DNA of 64,000 nucleotides from Budorcas taxicolor (taxonomy: Eukaryota > Chordata > Mammalia > Artiodactyla > Bovidae): contig NC_068930.1 of assembly GCF_023091745.1 (NCBI RefSeq), positions 7,710,262 to 7,774,261 on the forward strand, read 5' to 3'. Of this stretch, positions 23,201 through 33,760 are shown piece after piece (position 1 is the first letter of the stretch; each line of letters begins with the position of its first letter). A program made the position numbers and the translations under genes. The notes under the pieces were generated by a model. That model was given only the letters and a program-made list of their open reading frames with translations. It was not told where the DNA came from and ran no database searches.

Positions 23201-23647
23201 TCACCCCACTGATAACGGTTTATTCCTGTTTAGATGGCAGCTCCTTGTGGGTGCCAGTCTTCAGGGAGGGGACCTTGGCTCTCCAGTCCCCTTCCCAGGT
23301 TTGTTGGGAGCTAAAGGTGGCATTCTCTTCCAGGTATGCTGAATTGGTGCACTGTGAGCTCAAGATTATACTTTTACTTTATGGGAAAACTTTTTTTCAT
23401 AGTTCTGTTTGCCTACAGAATTGTATTGGCCAAGTTGGTTATTGATGAAGTCTTGTTTCTATAAGCAGTTTACAATTGTTCTACTATCACTGGACTGCTG
23501 TTTTTTGAGTTTTACTTAGAACCTTAGGTATGTTCTGACTCATTTAGAAAGGTTTATAATACAGAGTATGCAGATATGTAAGGAAGTACAAGAAGGGGGA
23601 CACTCAGCCACATATTAATAATAGAAACCTTATTTATTTCTTCACAG
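20251..23647. other. Unique intron up to the CHSY1 acceptor
   Basis: No clear retroposon is recognised in these 3.4 kb, which is unusual for this window. No exon-like frame is supported, although several frames of 60-135 codons occur. Conserved intronic elements cannot be judged without an alignment. Confidence 0.5.
23618..23647 (+). promoter_or_regulatory. CHSY1: CHSY1 splice acceptor
   Basis: A pyrimidine-rich run TTATTTATTTCTTCACAG ends at 23647, and coding sequence in frame with CHSY1 starts at the next base. A TTAAT-type branch point candidate lies about 30 bases upstream (near 23615). Confidence 0.9.
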
Positions 23648-25240
23648 ATGCAGCAGCTTTTTTATGAGAACTATGAACAGAACAAGAAGGGGTACATTAG
23701 GGATCTCCATAACAGTAAAATTCATCGCGCCATCACTCTGCACCCGAACAAAAACCCGCCCTACCAGTACAGGCTTCACAGCTACATGCTCAGCCGCAAA
23801 ATTGCTGAGCTTCGCCACCGCACCATCCAGCTGCACCGCGAGATTGTCCTGATGAGCAAATACAGCAACACCGAGATTCATAAAGAAGACCTCCAGCTGG
23901 GAATCCCTCCTTCCTTCATGAGGTTCCAGCCCCGCCAACGAGAGGAGATTCTGGAATGGGAATTTCTGACTGGGAAATACTTGTATTCAGCCGCTGACAG
24001 CCAGCCCCCTCGAAGAGGGATGGACTCCGCGCAGCGCGAGGCCTTGGATGACATTGTCATGCAGGTCATGGAGATGATCAACGCCAACGCCAAGACCAGA
24101 GGACGCATAATCGATTTTAAGGAGATACAGTATGGCTATCGCCGAGTGAACCCCATGTATGGGGCTGAGTACATTCTGGACTTGCTGCTTCTGTACAAAA
24201 AGCACAAAGGGAAGAAGATGACGGTCCCTGTGCGGAGGCACGCATATTTACAGCAGACCTTCAGCAAGATCCAGTTTGTGGAGCACGAGGAGCTGGACGC
24301 AAAGGAATTGGCCAGCAAAATCAATCAAGAATCCGGATCCTTGTCCTTTCTCTCAAATTCCCTGAAGAGGCTTGTTCCCTTTCAGCTTCCTGGGTCCAAG
24401 AATGAGCACAAAGAACCCAAAGAAAAAAAGATCAATATATTGATTCCTTTGTCTGGACGGTTTGACATGTTTGTGAGATTTATGGGGAACTTTGAGAAGA
24501 CATGCCTCATTCCGAATCAGAACGTCAAGCTCGTTGTTCTGCTTTTCAATTCTGACTCCAACCCTGACAAGGCCAAGCAAGTTGAACTCATGAGAGACTA
24601 CCGCATTAAGTACCCTAAAGCCGACATGCAGATTTTGCCCGTGTCTGGAGAATTTTCAAGAGCTCTGGCCCTAGAAGTGGGATCGTCTCAGTTTAATAAT
24701 GAATCTTTGCTCTTCTTTTGTGACGTTGACCTTGTATTTACTGCAGAATTTCTCCAGCGATGTCGAGCAAATACAGTTCTGGGCCAACAAATATATTTTC
24801 CAATCATCTTTAGCCAGTATGATCCAAAGATTGTTTATAGTGGAAAGGTCCCCAGTGACAACCATTTTGCCTTTACTCAAAAAACTGGCTTCTGGAGAAA
24901 CTATGGGTTTGGCATCACTTGTATTTATAAGGGAGATCTCGTCCGAGTAGGCGGCTTTGATGTTTCTATCCAAGGCTGGGGGCTTGAGGATGTTGACCTT
25001 TTCAACAAGGTTGTCCAGGCAGGTTTGAAGACATTTAGGAGCCAAGAAGTAGGAGTAGTCCATGTCCACCATCCTGTCTTTTGCGATCCCAACCTTGATC
25101 CCAAACAGTACAAAATGTGCTTGGGGTCCAAAGCGTCAACATATGGGTCCACACAGCAGTTGGCTGAAATGTGGTTAGAGAAAAATGACCCAAATTATAG
25201 TAAAAGCAGCAATAATAATGGCTCAGTGAGGACAGCCTAA
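23648..25240 (+). CDS. CHSY1: Chondroitin sulfate synthase 1, terminal coding exon
   Basis: These 530 codons match residues 273-802 of the CHSY1 family. The first ATG is an internal Met, because the exon starts directly after the acceptor AG. CHSY1 is a Golgi type II membrane enzyme. It extends chondroitin chains by alternately adding GlcA (beta-1,3) and GalNAc (beta-1,4), working with CHPF-type partners. Local residues 1-250 complete the GlcA-transferase half and linker. Residues about 260-510 form the GalNAc-transferase (CHGN/GT7) domain. Visible motifs are the DVD metal-binding site at 359-361 (family position 631-633), GWGLEDVD at 443-450 and VHVHHP at 471-476, with His at family position 747. 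N-glycosylation sequons are NES at 351 and NGS at 524. The frame is intact and ends in TAA. The cytoplasmic tail, membrane anchor and first half lie in exons upstream of the window. CHSY1 is preferred over CHSY3 because of the C-terminus NNNGSVRTA. Confidence 0.97.
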   Translation: MQQLFYENYEQNKKGYIRDLHNSKIHRAITLHPNKNPPYQYRLHSYMLSRKIAELRHRTIQLHREIVLMSKYSNTEIHKEDLQLGIPPSFMRFQPRQREEILEWEFLTGKYLYSAADSQPPRRGMDSAQREALDDIVMQVMEMINANAKTRGRIIDFKEIQYGYRRVNPMYGAEYILDLLLLYKKHKGKKMTVPVRRHAYLQQTFSKIQFVEHEELDAKELASKINQESGSLSFLSNSLKRLVPFQLPGSKNEHKEPKEKKINILIPLSGRFDMFVRFMGNFEKTCLIPNQNVKLVVLLFNSDSNPDKAKQVELMRDYRIKYPKADMQILPVSGEFSRALALEVGSSQFNNESLLFFCDVDLVFTAEFLQRCRANTVLGQQIYFPIIFSQYDPKIVYSGKVPSDNHFAFTQKTGFWRNYGFGITCIYKGDLVRVGGFDVSIQGWGLEDVDLFNKVVQAGLKTFRSQEVGVVHVHHPVFCDPNLDPKQYKMCLGSKASTYGSTQQLAEMWLEKNDPNYSKSSNNNGSVRTA

Positions 25241-25979
25241 TGTCCAGCTTTGCTGGAAAGGACATTTTTAATTAATCTAATTTATTTTTCAAAAATTTTT
25301 TTGTACGATCAGTTTTTGAAGTCCATACAAGGGGATATATTTTACACATGGTTTTCTTACAAAGGACTCCTTGAAGATTGAGCTTTTTGAACAAAAATGT
25401 GATCATGTTTGCCTTTTGAACACATTTTCTTGCTAAACATTATGTAGCAGACGTGCTTAATTATGACTTGAAATGTACCTGAGGAGCAAAACTTTTTTTT
25501 AATATTTCTTTTTCAGACCTCTTTGCTATAGTCCTATGGCAGAAAACATGAACGTTACTGCAAAGTATTATTGTAACAAAACACTGTAACTCTGATAAAT
25601 GTTTTGTTTTGACTGTTAACTTTGCACAGATTCTACCTTTTGTCTTTTTTACAACAGTTTTTTTAAGCCATTTCATGTTCCAGTTGTCAAATAAGGAAAT
25701 GTGATAGTAGCTATGTCATCGTCCTCAAGAGCTTTCCAAAAGTGATTGTTTCCCCAAAACTTGTCTCATTTTTCAAAACAAGGGGAGCAGGAAAGCATAG
25801 TAAGATAGATGGCTGTTCTTATTGGGATTAGTGTGGCCTGATGGACCCGGCATTAGATTTCAAGAAGAGTCTGACACTTTCTCCTCTCCAGACCCTTCTT
25901 TTTAAAAGATAAAATATTAATATTTAGAATGGCAAAGAAGAATTATTGCCATAAATGTAATGTATGCAAGGTTAAACAA

Positions 25980-25985
25980 AATAAA
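25980..25985 (+). terminator. Candidate poly(A) signal, proximal
   Basis: AATAAA lies 740 bp past the CHSY1 stop. The surroundings are A-rich and no strong downstream GT-rich element is seen, so use is uncertain. Confidence 0.4.
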
Positions 25986-26418
25986 CAAAACCTAACCCTA
26001 ATGAAAGCATTGGGGGAAAATGTATCCGATTTTGTTCACTTCATCCTATCTGTGTTATGTTGACAGAGATGGGTGTCTCATTTTTAATTACTGTTTTGTT
26101 CTATCCTTTGTATCTGAAATACCTTTAATTTATTTAATATCCATTGTTTAGAGCGCTACCATTTCCCAAGTTTCTGTTAGTTATTAGTATTTATGTGTAT
26201 AAGGAGTGTTTAGTATATTTTATTTGCAGTAAACTGATCTCCAAAGATTTCTTTTTGAAAACTCTTCCCTCTCCTCAATTTTTACATTCCTTACTGTTTT
26301 ACTAAATATTGAGTGTTCTTTGATAATCCTGGTGCTCATGTGTTTTGGGGACAAAAGTGAAATGAATCTGTCATTACACCAGAAAGTTTGTTTTAGACTC
26401 ACAGAACAAATGTGCCTT

Positions 26419-26424
26419 AATAAA
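26419..26424 (+). terminator. Candidate poly(A) signal, middle
   Basis: AATAAA is followed at once by a T-rich run and then TTTTGTCATTTT about 35 bases on, a plausible downstream element. Confidence 0.5.
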
Positions 26425-26525
26425 TTTTTTTTTCATTTAGATTTCAAACAGTAATAGTTTTGTCATTTTAATATACATCATTGGAGATCTGCTTATTTGT
26501 AAATAGCCTATTGCTCATTTGGAAA

Positions 26526-26531
26526 AATAAA
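26526..26531 (+). terminator. Candidate main poly(A) signal of CHSY1
   Basis: AATAAA is followed 20-50 bases later by T-rich and GT-containing sequence (TTTTTCTATTGTACTTTTCC, then TTTTGTCTC). It is the last signal before repeat-bearing intergenic sequence. Confidence 0.65.
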
Positions 26532-26550
26532 CCAGTGGACAATATTTTTC

Positions 26551-27695
26551 TATTGTACTTTTCCAAACCATTTTGTCTCATTACTCCTGTTTTAGCTGAA
26601 GAATTTTATTACATTTGGAGAGTAAAGATCTTAAATACTGATTCATAAGGTTTTTCAAGTTATTTGAGGGGAATATTTATGTGCACTGCAATTGGAAATG
26701 AAATGAAACTTTCAAGTGCCTCTTTCCTCTTTTTTTTTTGCTGGAATGAATGCGTCATCTTATGTTTGTTCTTCTTAAAGAGCTTGCTGAATCTGTGTTT
26801 TATAGAACAAAGGTCTTCAAACCAGATCCAAGCCCCCCTCTGCCTTCTTGATACAAGTGTATCTTTCAGGGCCCCTTAGTGAACCTGCTAGGCCCCTTAG
26901 AATCTGCATTTTAACAAGTGTCCACTTGCTGGTACTGTGTGCCTAAATGTGCTCAGGATTTTAGGGTGGATCTAGCTATAGAATAAATTGCCCACAGTTG
27001 CCATATAATCTAAGAATCAAACAAAGTAAGATCTTTGACGCCAAAGCAGCAAGCTTTGTGGATGTGAATTACACTCCCAGGACAGGTATTTACCATGTAA
27101 TGACAGTGAAGATCCAGGATAATGACATTGTGCTCACAGTAGGAATTGCTGTCCTTCAGCCTAATTGCCATTTACTTTGTGGGAGTAGTTAGTTTTTCCT
27201 TGGAAAAAAGCACAGACGTTTTTATTCTTCAGTAAGGAAGAGCGTAGTATACATCCTGATGACAAAGTCAGTTAAGTTCTCTCCTGTTTATCGTAATAGG
27301 GAACCATAGGACAGAGTATGAGCAATTGCTTTGTTGAGCCTCAGTGCCCATCAGGTGTCCCAGTGATCCTTTAACACTGGCCACTTCCTTCCCTAATCTC
27401 ATTCTTGCCGCATCTGCTCCTCTTCCTGACGTCAGTGTTGATGATGGAAGTGCTGCCCTCTCTTCATCAAGACTCTGGCTCTAGAGATGCTGTTGGAGCG
27501 CTTCACTCCCCTGGCATTGCCATGCCTGAACTCAGTACCCCTGGCCTGTGGGCTCATGCTCCAATTGGACACTCCCTCTTCCTAAAACACCCCTCCAAAT
27601 CAGTAGCTCTGGTTCCCCCTGCCGTCCAGGAAGAAGACTCTGTAGGACCCACAGGGTGCCACCTCCAGCCAAACAGTCTCTTTGTTCATGAGGAC
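26551..27695. other. Intergenic, probable MER5-like fragment
   Basis: Positions about 26880-26920 (GAATCTGCATTTTAACAAG) match a block seen in MER5-type DNA transposons. Nothing else is recognised. The 157-codon frame at 27405-27878 partly covers an L2 fragment and is not a gene. Confidence 0.4.
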
Positions 27696-27699
27696 GTCA

Positions 27700-27820
27700 A
27701 GTCTCTCTCCGCCTGTGCTTTCCCTCTGCCTGGAGCGCTCTCCCTGCCTCGCCTCTGGCTCATCTTCCAGGAGACCCTGAAACTCCCCCACGTCCACCCT
27801 GGTGTCATTTCAGGCCCTCC
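27700..27820 (+). repeat. L2 LINE fragment
   Basis: GCTTTCCCTCTGCCTGGAGCG, CTGGCTCATCTTCCAGGAGAC and the following block resemble the L2 3' region (TGCCTGGAA...TCTTCCAGGTCTC type). It is diverged. Confidence 0.45.
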
Positions 27821-28130
27821 CAGCATGGATATGACAGGTGGAGAGTCTCCCTGGACCGTGGTCCTGGGTCTCTTCTAGGCAATGACCGCGCGCGCTGGGC
27901 CCGCGTCTGCAGAAGCCTGCAGTGCCCCACAGTGCCCGGCCCTCCATCCGTGCTCCGGTCCTCACCCTGCGTGCCTCCCCACAGATTATGTCCCGTCCTG
28001 CCTGCCCACTGCATGGCTTCCCACACTCATGACCTACAGATGAGTCCTTCTTCCCGTAAACTTGGAACGCTTTCTAGTTAGAACTCTGTTTCACTTGTTA
28101 CTTCAGACTTTCTCTTAGCTTGTGTAACTT

Positions 28131-28520
28131 TTTTTTTTAATTTTTATTTTTACTTTATTTTGCTTTACAGTACAGTATTGGTTTTGTCATACGACATGAA
28201 TCCGCCACGGGTGTACATGAGTTCCCAATCCTGAACCCCCCTCCCACCTCCCAATCTTTAACAAGTGGTGCTGGGAAAACTGGTCAACCACTTGTAAAAG
28301 AATGAAACTAGATCACTTTCTAACACCATACGCAAAAATAAACTCAAAATGGATTAAAGATCTAAACGTAAGACCAGAAACTATAAAACTCCTAGAGGAG
28401 AACATAGGCAAAACACTCTCCAACATAAATCACAGCAGGATCCTCTATGATCCACCTCCCAGAATAGTGGAAATAAAAGCAAAAATAAACAAAAGGGATC
28501 TAATTAAAATTAAAAGCTTC
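28131..28520 (-). mobile_element. Ruminant L1 with 5' inversion (twin priming)
   Basis: The poly(T) start and 28140-28255 are antisense artiodactyl L1 3' end (ATGAATCCGCCACGGGTGTAC, CAATCCTGAACCCCCCTCCC). From about 28256 the sequence switches to sense ORF2 C-terminal sequence (GGTGCTGGGAAAACTGGTCA to AAAAGCTTC). TGTAACTTT flanks the whole at 28123-28131 and 28521-28529. This layout is the classic twin-primed insertion. Confidence 0.88.
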
Positions 28521-28530
28521 TGTAACTTTA
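28302..28530 (+). pseudogene. L1 ORF2 C-terminal fragment
   Basis: The frame at 28302-28586 begins MKLDHFLTPYAKINSKWIKD, typical of the L1 ORF2 C-terminal part. It is the inverted 5' part of the L1 above and has no independent function. Confidence 0.85.
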
Positions 28531-30130
28531 TTTTAAATACAGAGAAGAATTCAACTGAAATGGCCCATAAGCCACAAACCAGATAATTCCTGTTAAAAAC
28601 TGAGGATAATATGTGAAAGTGGTGAAAGGGGGCAATCGCAATGCACAGACATGCACGGACCCCTCCTTCCTCCAGCCAGCCTTCAGGCCCTTCCCACCAA
28701 GAACCACCAGGTGTGTGGGGTTCTGGTACAGAAGGCAGGATGAATTGTGTAATAGGCTGACTTGGTAGCATTTTAAACTTCACTGAAACGGATAAGGGAG
28801 GGCACATGCTTGCTTGGACCTGTGCCAGCCTCTTGCCACGAGCAGACTCACGCACTTGTGTTTTGGAGGAAATCAGGCTGGGTGGGCTGCCTGTGTGGGA
28901 GGTCTGCCCGAGTGGAGGCTGGAGAGGCTGTCTCAGGTCAGATGGTGCAGCTCGTTAACTTTCGGAGGGCCACATCGCTTTCCCAGCACTGTTCCTGTTC
29001 CTCTGAGCCAGTGTGAGAACGTGCACGACAGATCTTAGCACGCAGGACTTTGGCTGGAGACAGGCTGCGTGTCGCATAATGTAGGCCATATGGCAGCTCT
29101 CTTGGCACAAAGGAGGTGCCATCACGCTCAGAGTCTCGGAGCAGAAGGGCTGGGTGGTGCTCCCCTCCAGGGCCCTTTCTGAGCCCAGACACAGAAGGAG
29201 CCACGATCCTCGGGAGCTGGTCTGTGTCCCACTGCCTCAGACACCATCAATCCAGTGGTCAAGTTCCTGAGAGCCGCAGGCAAGTCTGCCCTCCCCTCCC
29301 TTCTGCCCAGCGCTCTGACCTCATCCTGTTTCACAAGGCCAACCGCATCCTGACGCGACTGCAGCAGAGCAAAACACGCGGCGCAGACAGCAGACTGCGG
29401 GCCTTGGCTAGCACCTCCCAGCACAACCTTCGTCACGGTGCGCGACCAAGCTAAGTGGCAAGTCATGTTTCGCCTCGGTTCTCAGCACTTGAAATGTCAC
29501 CTAGAGGCTCTGGTGTCTGCAGCCACCTTCATGTGTTACTCACTGTTTCCACGGGGTACCAGTGAGATGTGGGCTCCACACCACCTCCCAAGGATAGTGG
29601 TCAGGTTCAGAAAACAGTGGGTTTACAGAAGCTTTTCTCACCTTGCAAGTCCTTCCTCCAGGAAGATGACACTTTGGGGATTGCCTACCCACTGGATGGC
29701 TTGCCGGTGGCTGAGGGGCTCTACCCGGTCCCAGACTTCCAAAATCTCTCCTTATGCTTCTTGTCATGGGAGGAAGCAGGTGCCAGCCCTCCCTGAGGGG
29801 TTTCAACTGCATTGCTACATGTGACCTGCTGTAATCTCAGCTGCAAAGGAGCTTATTGCCACAGTGACTGGAGGCCAGCAAGGGATCTGTCTTGTGAAGT
29901 GGCTCTACACAGCTGCCTCGAGGGGTCCCACTGTTCTTACCCAGTGTTCAAAAAATGTTCCTGTTCCACCTGAAGGAAAAGGCCAGTTCGCCCCAAATAT
30001 GCTTAGCTTTGTTATAAATACAACGAAACTGTAAATGTTACGATGCAGAGGATCAAATTAAAGCAACTCATTTTGTGTGACTTTATGTAGAAGTGTTGCT
30101 ATGTTTCAGAGTTTCGTTTTTTTTACAGAG
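28531..30130. other. Unique GC-moderate intergenic sequence
   Basis: Several overlapping frames of 90-136 codons occur on both strands with no recognisable domain. No repeat is named. No gene is supported. Confidence 0.45.
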
Positions 30131-30137
30131 ATGTATG

Positions 30138-30325
30138 TGGAGGTTGGTGTTTAGTTGGTAAGTCGTATCCAACTCTTTTGTGACCCAATAGACTCTAGCC
30201 CACCAGGCTCCTCTGTCCATGGAATTTCCCAGGCAATATGGAGTGCGTTGCCATTTCCTTCTCCTTGGGATCTTTCCGACCCAAGAATTGAACCTGTATC
30301 TCCTGCATTGCCAGGCAGATGCTTA
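30138..30325 (-). repeat. Bov-tA SINE, antisense
   Basis: It reads GTTTAGTTGGTAAGTCGTATCC through CCATGGAATTTCCCAGGCAA to GCATTGCCAGGCAGATGC. It abuts the 5' end of the next BovB. Confidence 0.88.
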
Positions 30326-30326
30326 T

Positions 30327-31376
30327 TTAACTTACATGCAGAGTACATCATGTGAAAAGCTGGACTGGATGAAGCTCAAGCTGGAATCAAGATTGCTGGG
30401 AGAAATATCAATAACCTCAAAAATGCAGATGACACCACCCTAATGGCAGAAAGTGAAGAGGGACTAAAAAGCCTCTTGATAAAGGTGAAAGAGGAGAGCG
30501 AAAAAGCCAGTTTTAAACTCAACATTAAAAAAACAGATCATGGCATCCAGTCCTGGGCCTCCCTTGTGGCTCAGCTTGTAAAGAATCCTCCTGCAATGTG
30601 GGAGACCTGGGTTTGATCCCTGGGTTCGGAAGATCCCCTGGAGAAGGGAAAGGCTACCCACTCCAATATTCTAGCCTAGAGAATTCCATGGACTGTATAG
30701 TCCATGGGGTCGCAAAGAGTTGGACACAACTGAGCGACTTTCACTTTCATCCAGTCCCATCACTTCATGGTAAATAGATGGGGAAACAGTGACAGACTTT
30801 ATTTTGGGGGGCTCCAAAATCACTGTGAATGGTGACTGCAACCATGGAATTAAAAGATGCTTGCTCCCTGGAAGAAAAGCTATAACCAACCTAGACAGCA
30901 TATTAAAAAGCAGAGACATCACTTTGCTGACAAAGGTACATATAGTCAAAGCTATGGTTTTTCCAGTAGTCATGTATGGATGTGAGAGTTGGGCTGTAAA
31001 GAAAGCTGAGCAGTGAAGAACTGATGCTTTTGAAACATGGTGCCTCTTGAGAGTCCCTTGGAAAGCAAAGAGATCAAACCAGTCAATCCTCAAGGAAATC
31101 AACCCTGAATATTCACTGGAAGGACTAATGCTGAAGTTGAAGCTCCAATATTTTGACCACCTGATAGGAAGAGCTGACCCACTGGGAAAGACCCTGATGC
31201 TGGGAAAGATTGAAGGCAGGAGGAGAAGGGGCAACAGAGGATGAAATGATTGGATGGCATCACTGATTCGATGGACATGAGTTTGAGCAAGCTCTGGTAG
31301 ATAGTGAAGGACAGGGGAGCCCGGTGTGCTACAGTCCATGGGGTTACAAAGAGTCTAACACAACCGAGCAACTGAA
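30327..31376 (+). repeat. BovB LINE, interrupted by a SINE
   Basis: The first part (30327-30553) has CATGCAGAGTACATCATGTG and the YADD-type region, altered here to AAAATGCAGATGACACCACC. After the SINE it resumes at 30748 (CATCCAGTCCCATCACTTC). It runs past GTAGTCATGTATGGATGTGAG to CAACCGAGCAACTGAACAAT. Stops and indels make it non-functional. Confidence 0.92.
30554..30747 (+). repeat. Bov-tA SINE nested in BovB
   Basis: A full-length Bov-tA runs from GGGCCTCCCTTGTGGCTCAG to GAGCGACTTTCACTTT. The BovB target CATCCAGTCC is duplicated at 30544-30553 and 30748-30757. Confidence 0.94.
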
Positions 31377-33130
31377 CAATGACAACCACGTGGAGGAGGA
31401 GATGGGAGTAAAACGTTCACTGAAAACCACAGGACCAACCAGATTTGAGGTTGGCTTGTCATCAGTGCAGTTAAGCCACTTAAGTGCCTGTTGTCAGATT
31501 TTTTTTTTTAATATATTCAGTTTACCATTCATTATATTCCAGTTATGAGGGTTGTCTTTTCTTACTAATGTAAACGAAAACAAAGTTTTTTTTCTTTAAG
31601 AATATCCTAGCTACATTTCCTTTAAAATAGTAACAGCTATCCATTGATTTCTAATGAAAAAACTTAATAAATTGATTAAATTATTTAATGGTGCAAATTA
31701 GGCCAGATCTGGAATCTGCTTAGACAAAGCTGATGCATCTGTAATGAATTTCTCTCTGTTAAGTAGCCCATCACAGTTCAATCGGTGACACCTCTGAGCT
31801 GCCACTTCCTCTTTCCTTTTGCTGATTTAGCCCAACCCATCGCCCTGTGTCAAACTCCAGCCCCACACACGCCTAGCTCAGTGCTATAGACCTGCTCCCA
31901 TTTGCAGAAAAGAGAGCATTTCTAGCCAAACCTCAAAATGACCTTCAAATTTATTAATTCCAAATTAAGTTAAGGTCTTTCTTTAGGAAAACACTTCCTG
32001 TAACATAACTAAAGGGGAAATCTCATTCATGTGCTCAGAATGCCCTCTGCAAACTAGAAATGTGAAACTAAAACTGCACATTCAAATGATCCAAACTCAG
32101 TTTGGAGTTTTAGATGAAGACTGTCTCCTCCACTGTAAATGACAGTGTCTTCACAATGCAAATATAGATTTACTGGGAAGTAGAGAAGGAAAAGGAATGG
32201 CCTTTAGTACCTTCCTTTTGCACCATCCTATTCCATTTTGGTAAATTTCTTTAGGGTTTTTCTTTATAGTTTAATGCATGCATACATACTGTTTGGCATC
32301 TTGCTCTCCCTCTCCCACTTAAAACACTGTCTCTACAATTGTCTTTAAAGGCCCTCATGTATCTTATTAGAGTTGAGAATTTCCCTGCTGTTGGCCACCT
32401 CGAGCATCCTGTTCCATCTTGGATAACACTATATTTGAAGCCTTTTGCACAAAGCCCTTTTCATACTTTAGATCATCAGATTGGTTTCCAGTAGTAGGTC
32501 ATCCACTTCTAGGGACCTTAGTATTTGGCCACTTCTGACATTAAGTCATTTGGTATTTCACTTGGGCAACACTGGCATTTTGTGCCTACTAGTCATTTAA
32601 TAAAACCTTTTAAAAATAAACCTGAACAACTAAATGGCCTTCAAGAAATACTGTGGGAATATTGCACCCTGTGTCTTGGTTACATCATCCCGTGGAAACA
32701 GAAATTCAACAAACCTAATTTTGTTGCTGCAAAACTTGAGTCATTGCAAAGAGAGAAAAAAGGCAGGAAGATTTACTGATGACTCGGGGGTGAGGAGAAG
32801 CAAGATGCAGGTAGATGGGCTGTTTGGGAACGAGTTGTATATCTCCAATCCCAGGTCGCAGATATTTGTCCCATGAGATCAAAGCACAAAGCAAGATACA
32901 AGAATGGCAGCTCAAGGTAAGGGGCTCCTCCAAGACTTAGAGGAGAGTGGGCGTAGACATGCCCAGAGACACTAGGATCCATGTAACCAGAAGCAAGGGC
33001 ATTTTTCCAGAGAGAAAAGTGTACATTTGAACACAAATGGCAATTAATTTCAGTCTTACCACTGACCCCTTGCCTATGTTGTAGGGAGGTTTTGAGGGTC
33101 TATACAAATAAAAATATATATTTTAGGTAA
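31377..33130. other. Unique AT-rich intergenic sequence
   Basis: Apart from a T run at about 31500-31511, I recognise no repeat or gene. The short frames at 32525-33036 overlap on both strands and have no known domain. Confidence 0.5.
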
Positions 33131-33141
33131 TATATAAAATA

Positions 33142-33355
33142 TGGGCTTCCCAGTTGATTGAATGGTAAAGAATTTGCCTGCCAATACAGGAGACACAGGA
33201 TATGTGGGTTCAATCCCTGGCTGGAAGATCCCCTGGAGAAGGAAATGGCAACCCACTCCAGTATTCTTGCCTGAAGAATCTAATGGTCAGAGGAGCCAGG
33301 TCTATAGTCCATGGGGTCACAGAAGAGTTGGACACAACTGAGTGACTAAACAATG
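33142..33355 (+). repeat. Bov-tA SINE, full length
   Basis: It runs from TGGGCTTCCCAGTTGATTG to GACACAACTGAGTGACTAAACA. It is flanked by the 9-bp duplication TATAAAATA at 33133-33141 and 33356-33364. Confidence 0.93.
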
Positions 33356-33394
33356 TATAAAATACACGTTGACTTTAAAAAAAAAATTCACAAC

Positions 33395-33760
33395 CTAAAA
33401 ATTGAGAGTTATGTTTTAATCCGTGGGAATTATTAGGACTTCAAGCCTGGGAGACAGGATCTCAAGCGACCTTGAGAGAATGGCTCTGAGGAGGTGACGG
33501 GAGGAGCCAGTTTATACAGAAGTTCTGCAACAAAGGGCAGGTAGTCTAAACATCAAGAGATTATTGTTAATTAAAGAAAACCAGATATCCCAAGTTAAGG
33601 AGTTTTGTGCTTTTCTATGTATTGTAAGATGCAAGAATCTGGGTTCACTGAAATCAGTCCTTTAATAAGCATCTCAGCTCTCCTGGGCTGGTATCCGGTG
33701 TTTCTTCACGTCCTGAGCTCCCTTGGGGCTCACCGTCAAGAGTGGCTGCAGTCTGAATAC
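33395..33760 (+). repeat. Unassigned interspersed repeat, copy B
   Basis: It aligns with 8825-9120 and extends further. Blocks include GAGCCAGTTTATACAGAAG, CAAAGGGCAGGTAGTCTAAAC, GAGTTTTGTGCTTTTCTATG and GATGCAAGAATCTGGGTTCAC. It is an old mammalian interspersed repeat that I cannot name. Confidence 0.55.

Larger units (their letters stand above)
1..23647 (+). other. CHSY1: CHSY1 last intron, 3' part (partial)
   Basis: Everything before the exon at 23648 is read as the last CHSY1 intron. The exon starts right after a consensus acceptor, and it corresponds to residues 273 onward of an 802-residue protein, so the earlier coding exons must lie upstream. No frame in this stretch resembles the fringe-like N-terminal half of CHSY1, so those exons are outside the window. 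The intron is mostly old and young retroposons with unique sequence between them. Intron status is inferred from known CHSY1 gene structure, not from a transcript. Confidence 0.85.
25241..26550 (+). other. CHSY1: CHSY1 3' UTR
   Basis: AT-rich sequence without repeats follows the stop codon for about 1.3 kb, with many TTTA/ATTTA-like motifs (for example 26126-26145). The end is set by the last strong AATAAA at 26526, with cleavage expected near 26545. This is an inference from signal positions and from a human 3' UTR of similar order of length. Confidence 0.75.

Noticed and set aside
1..23647. Possible earlier CHSY1 exons
   Set aside because: No frame resembles the membrane anchor or fringe-like half; they lie upstream of the window.
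23642..25265. Several open frames antisense to the CHSY1 exon
   Set aside because: Shadows of the conserved coding exon in other frames.
28302..28586. 94-codon frame that looks protein-like
   Set aside because: It is L1 ORF2 sequence in the inverted part of a twin-primed L1.
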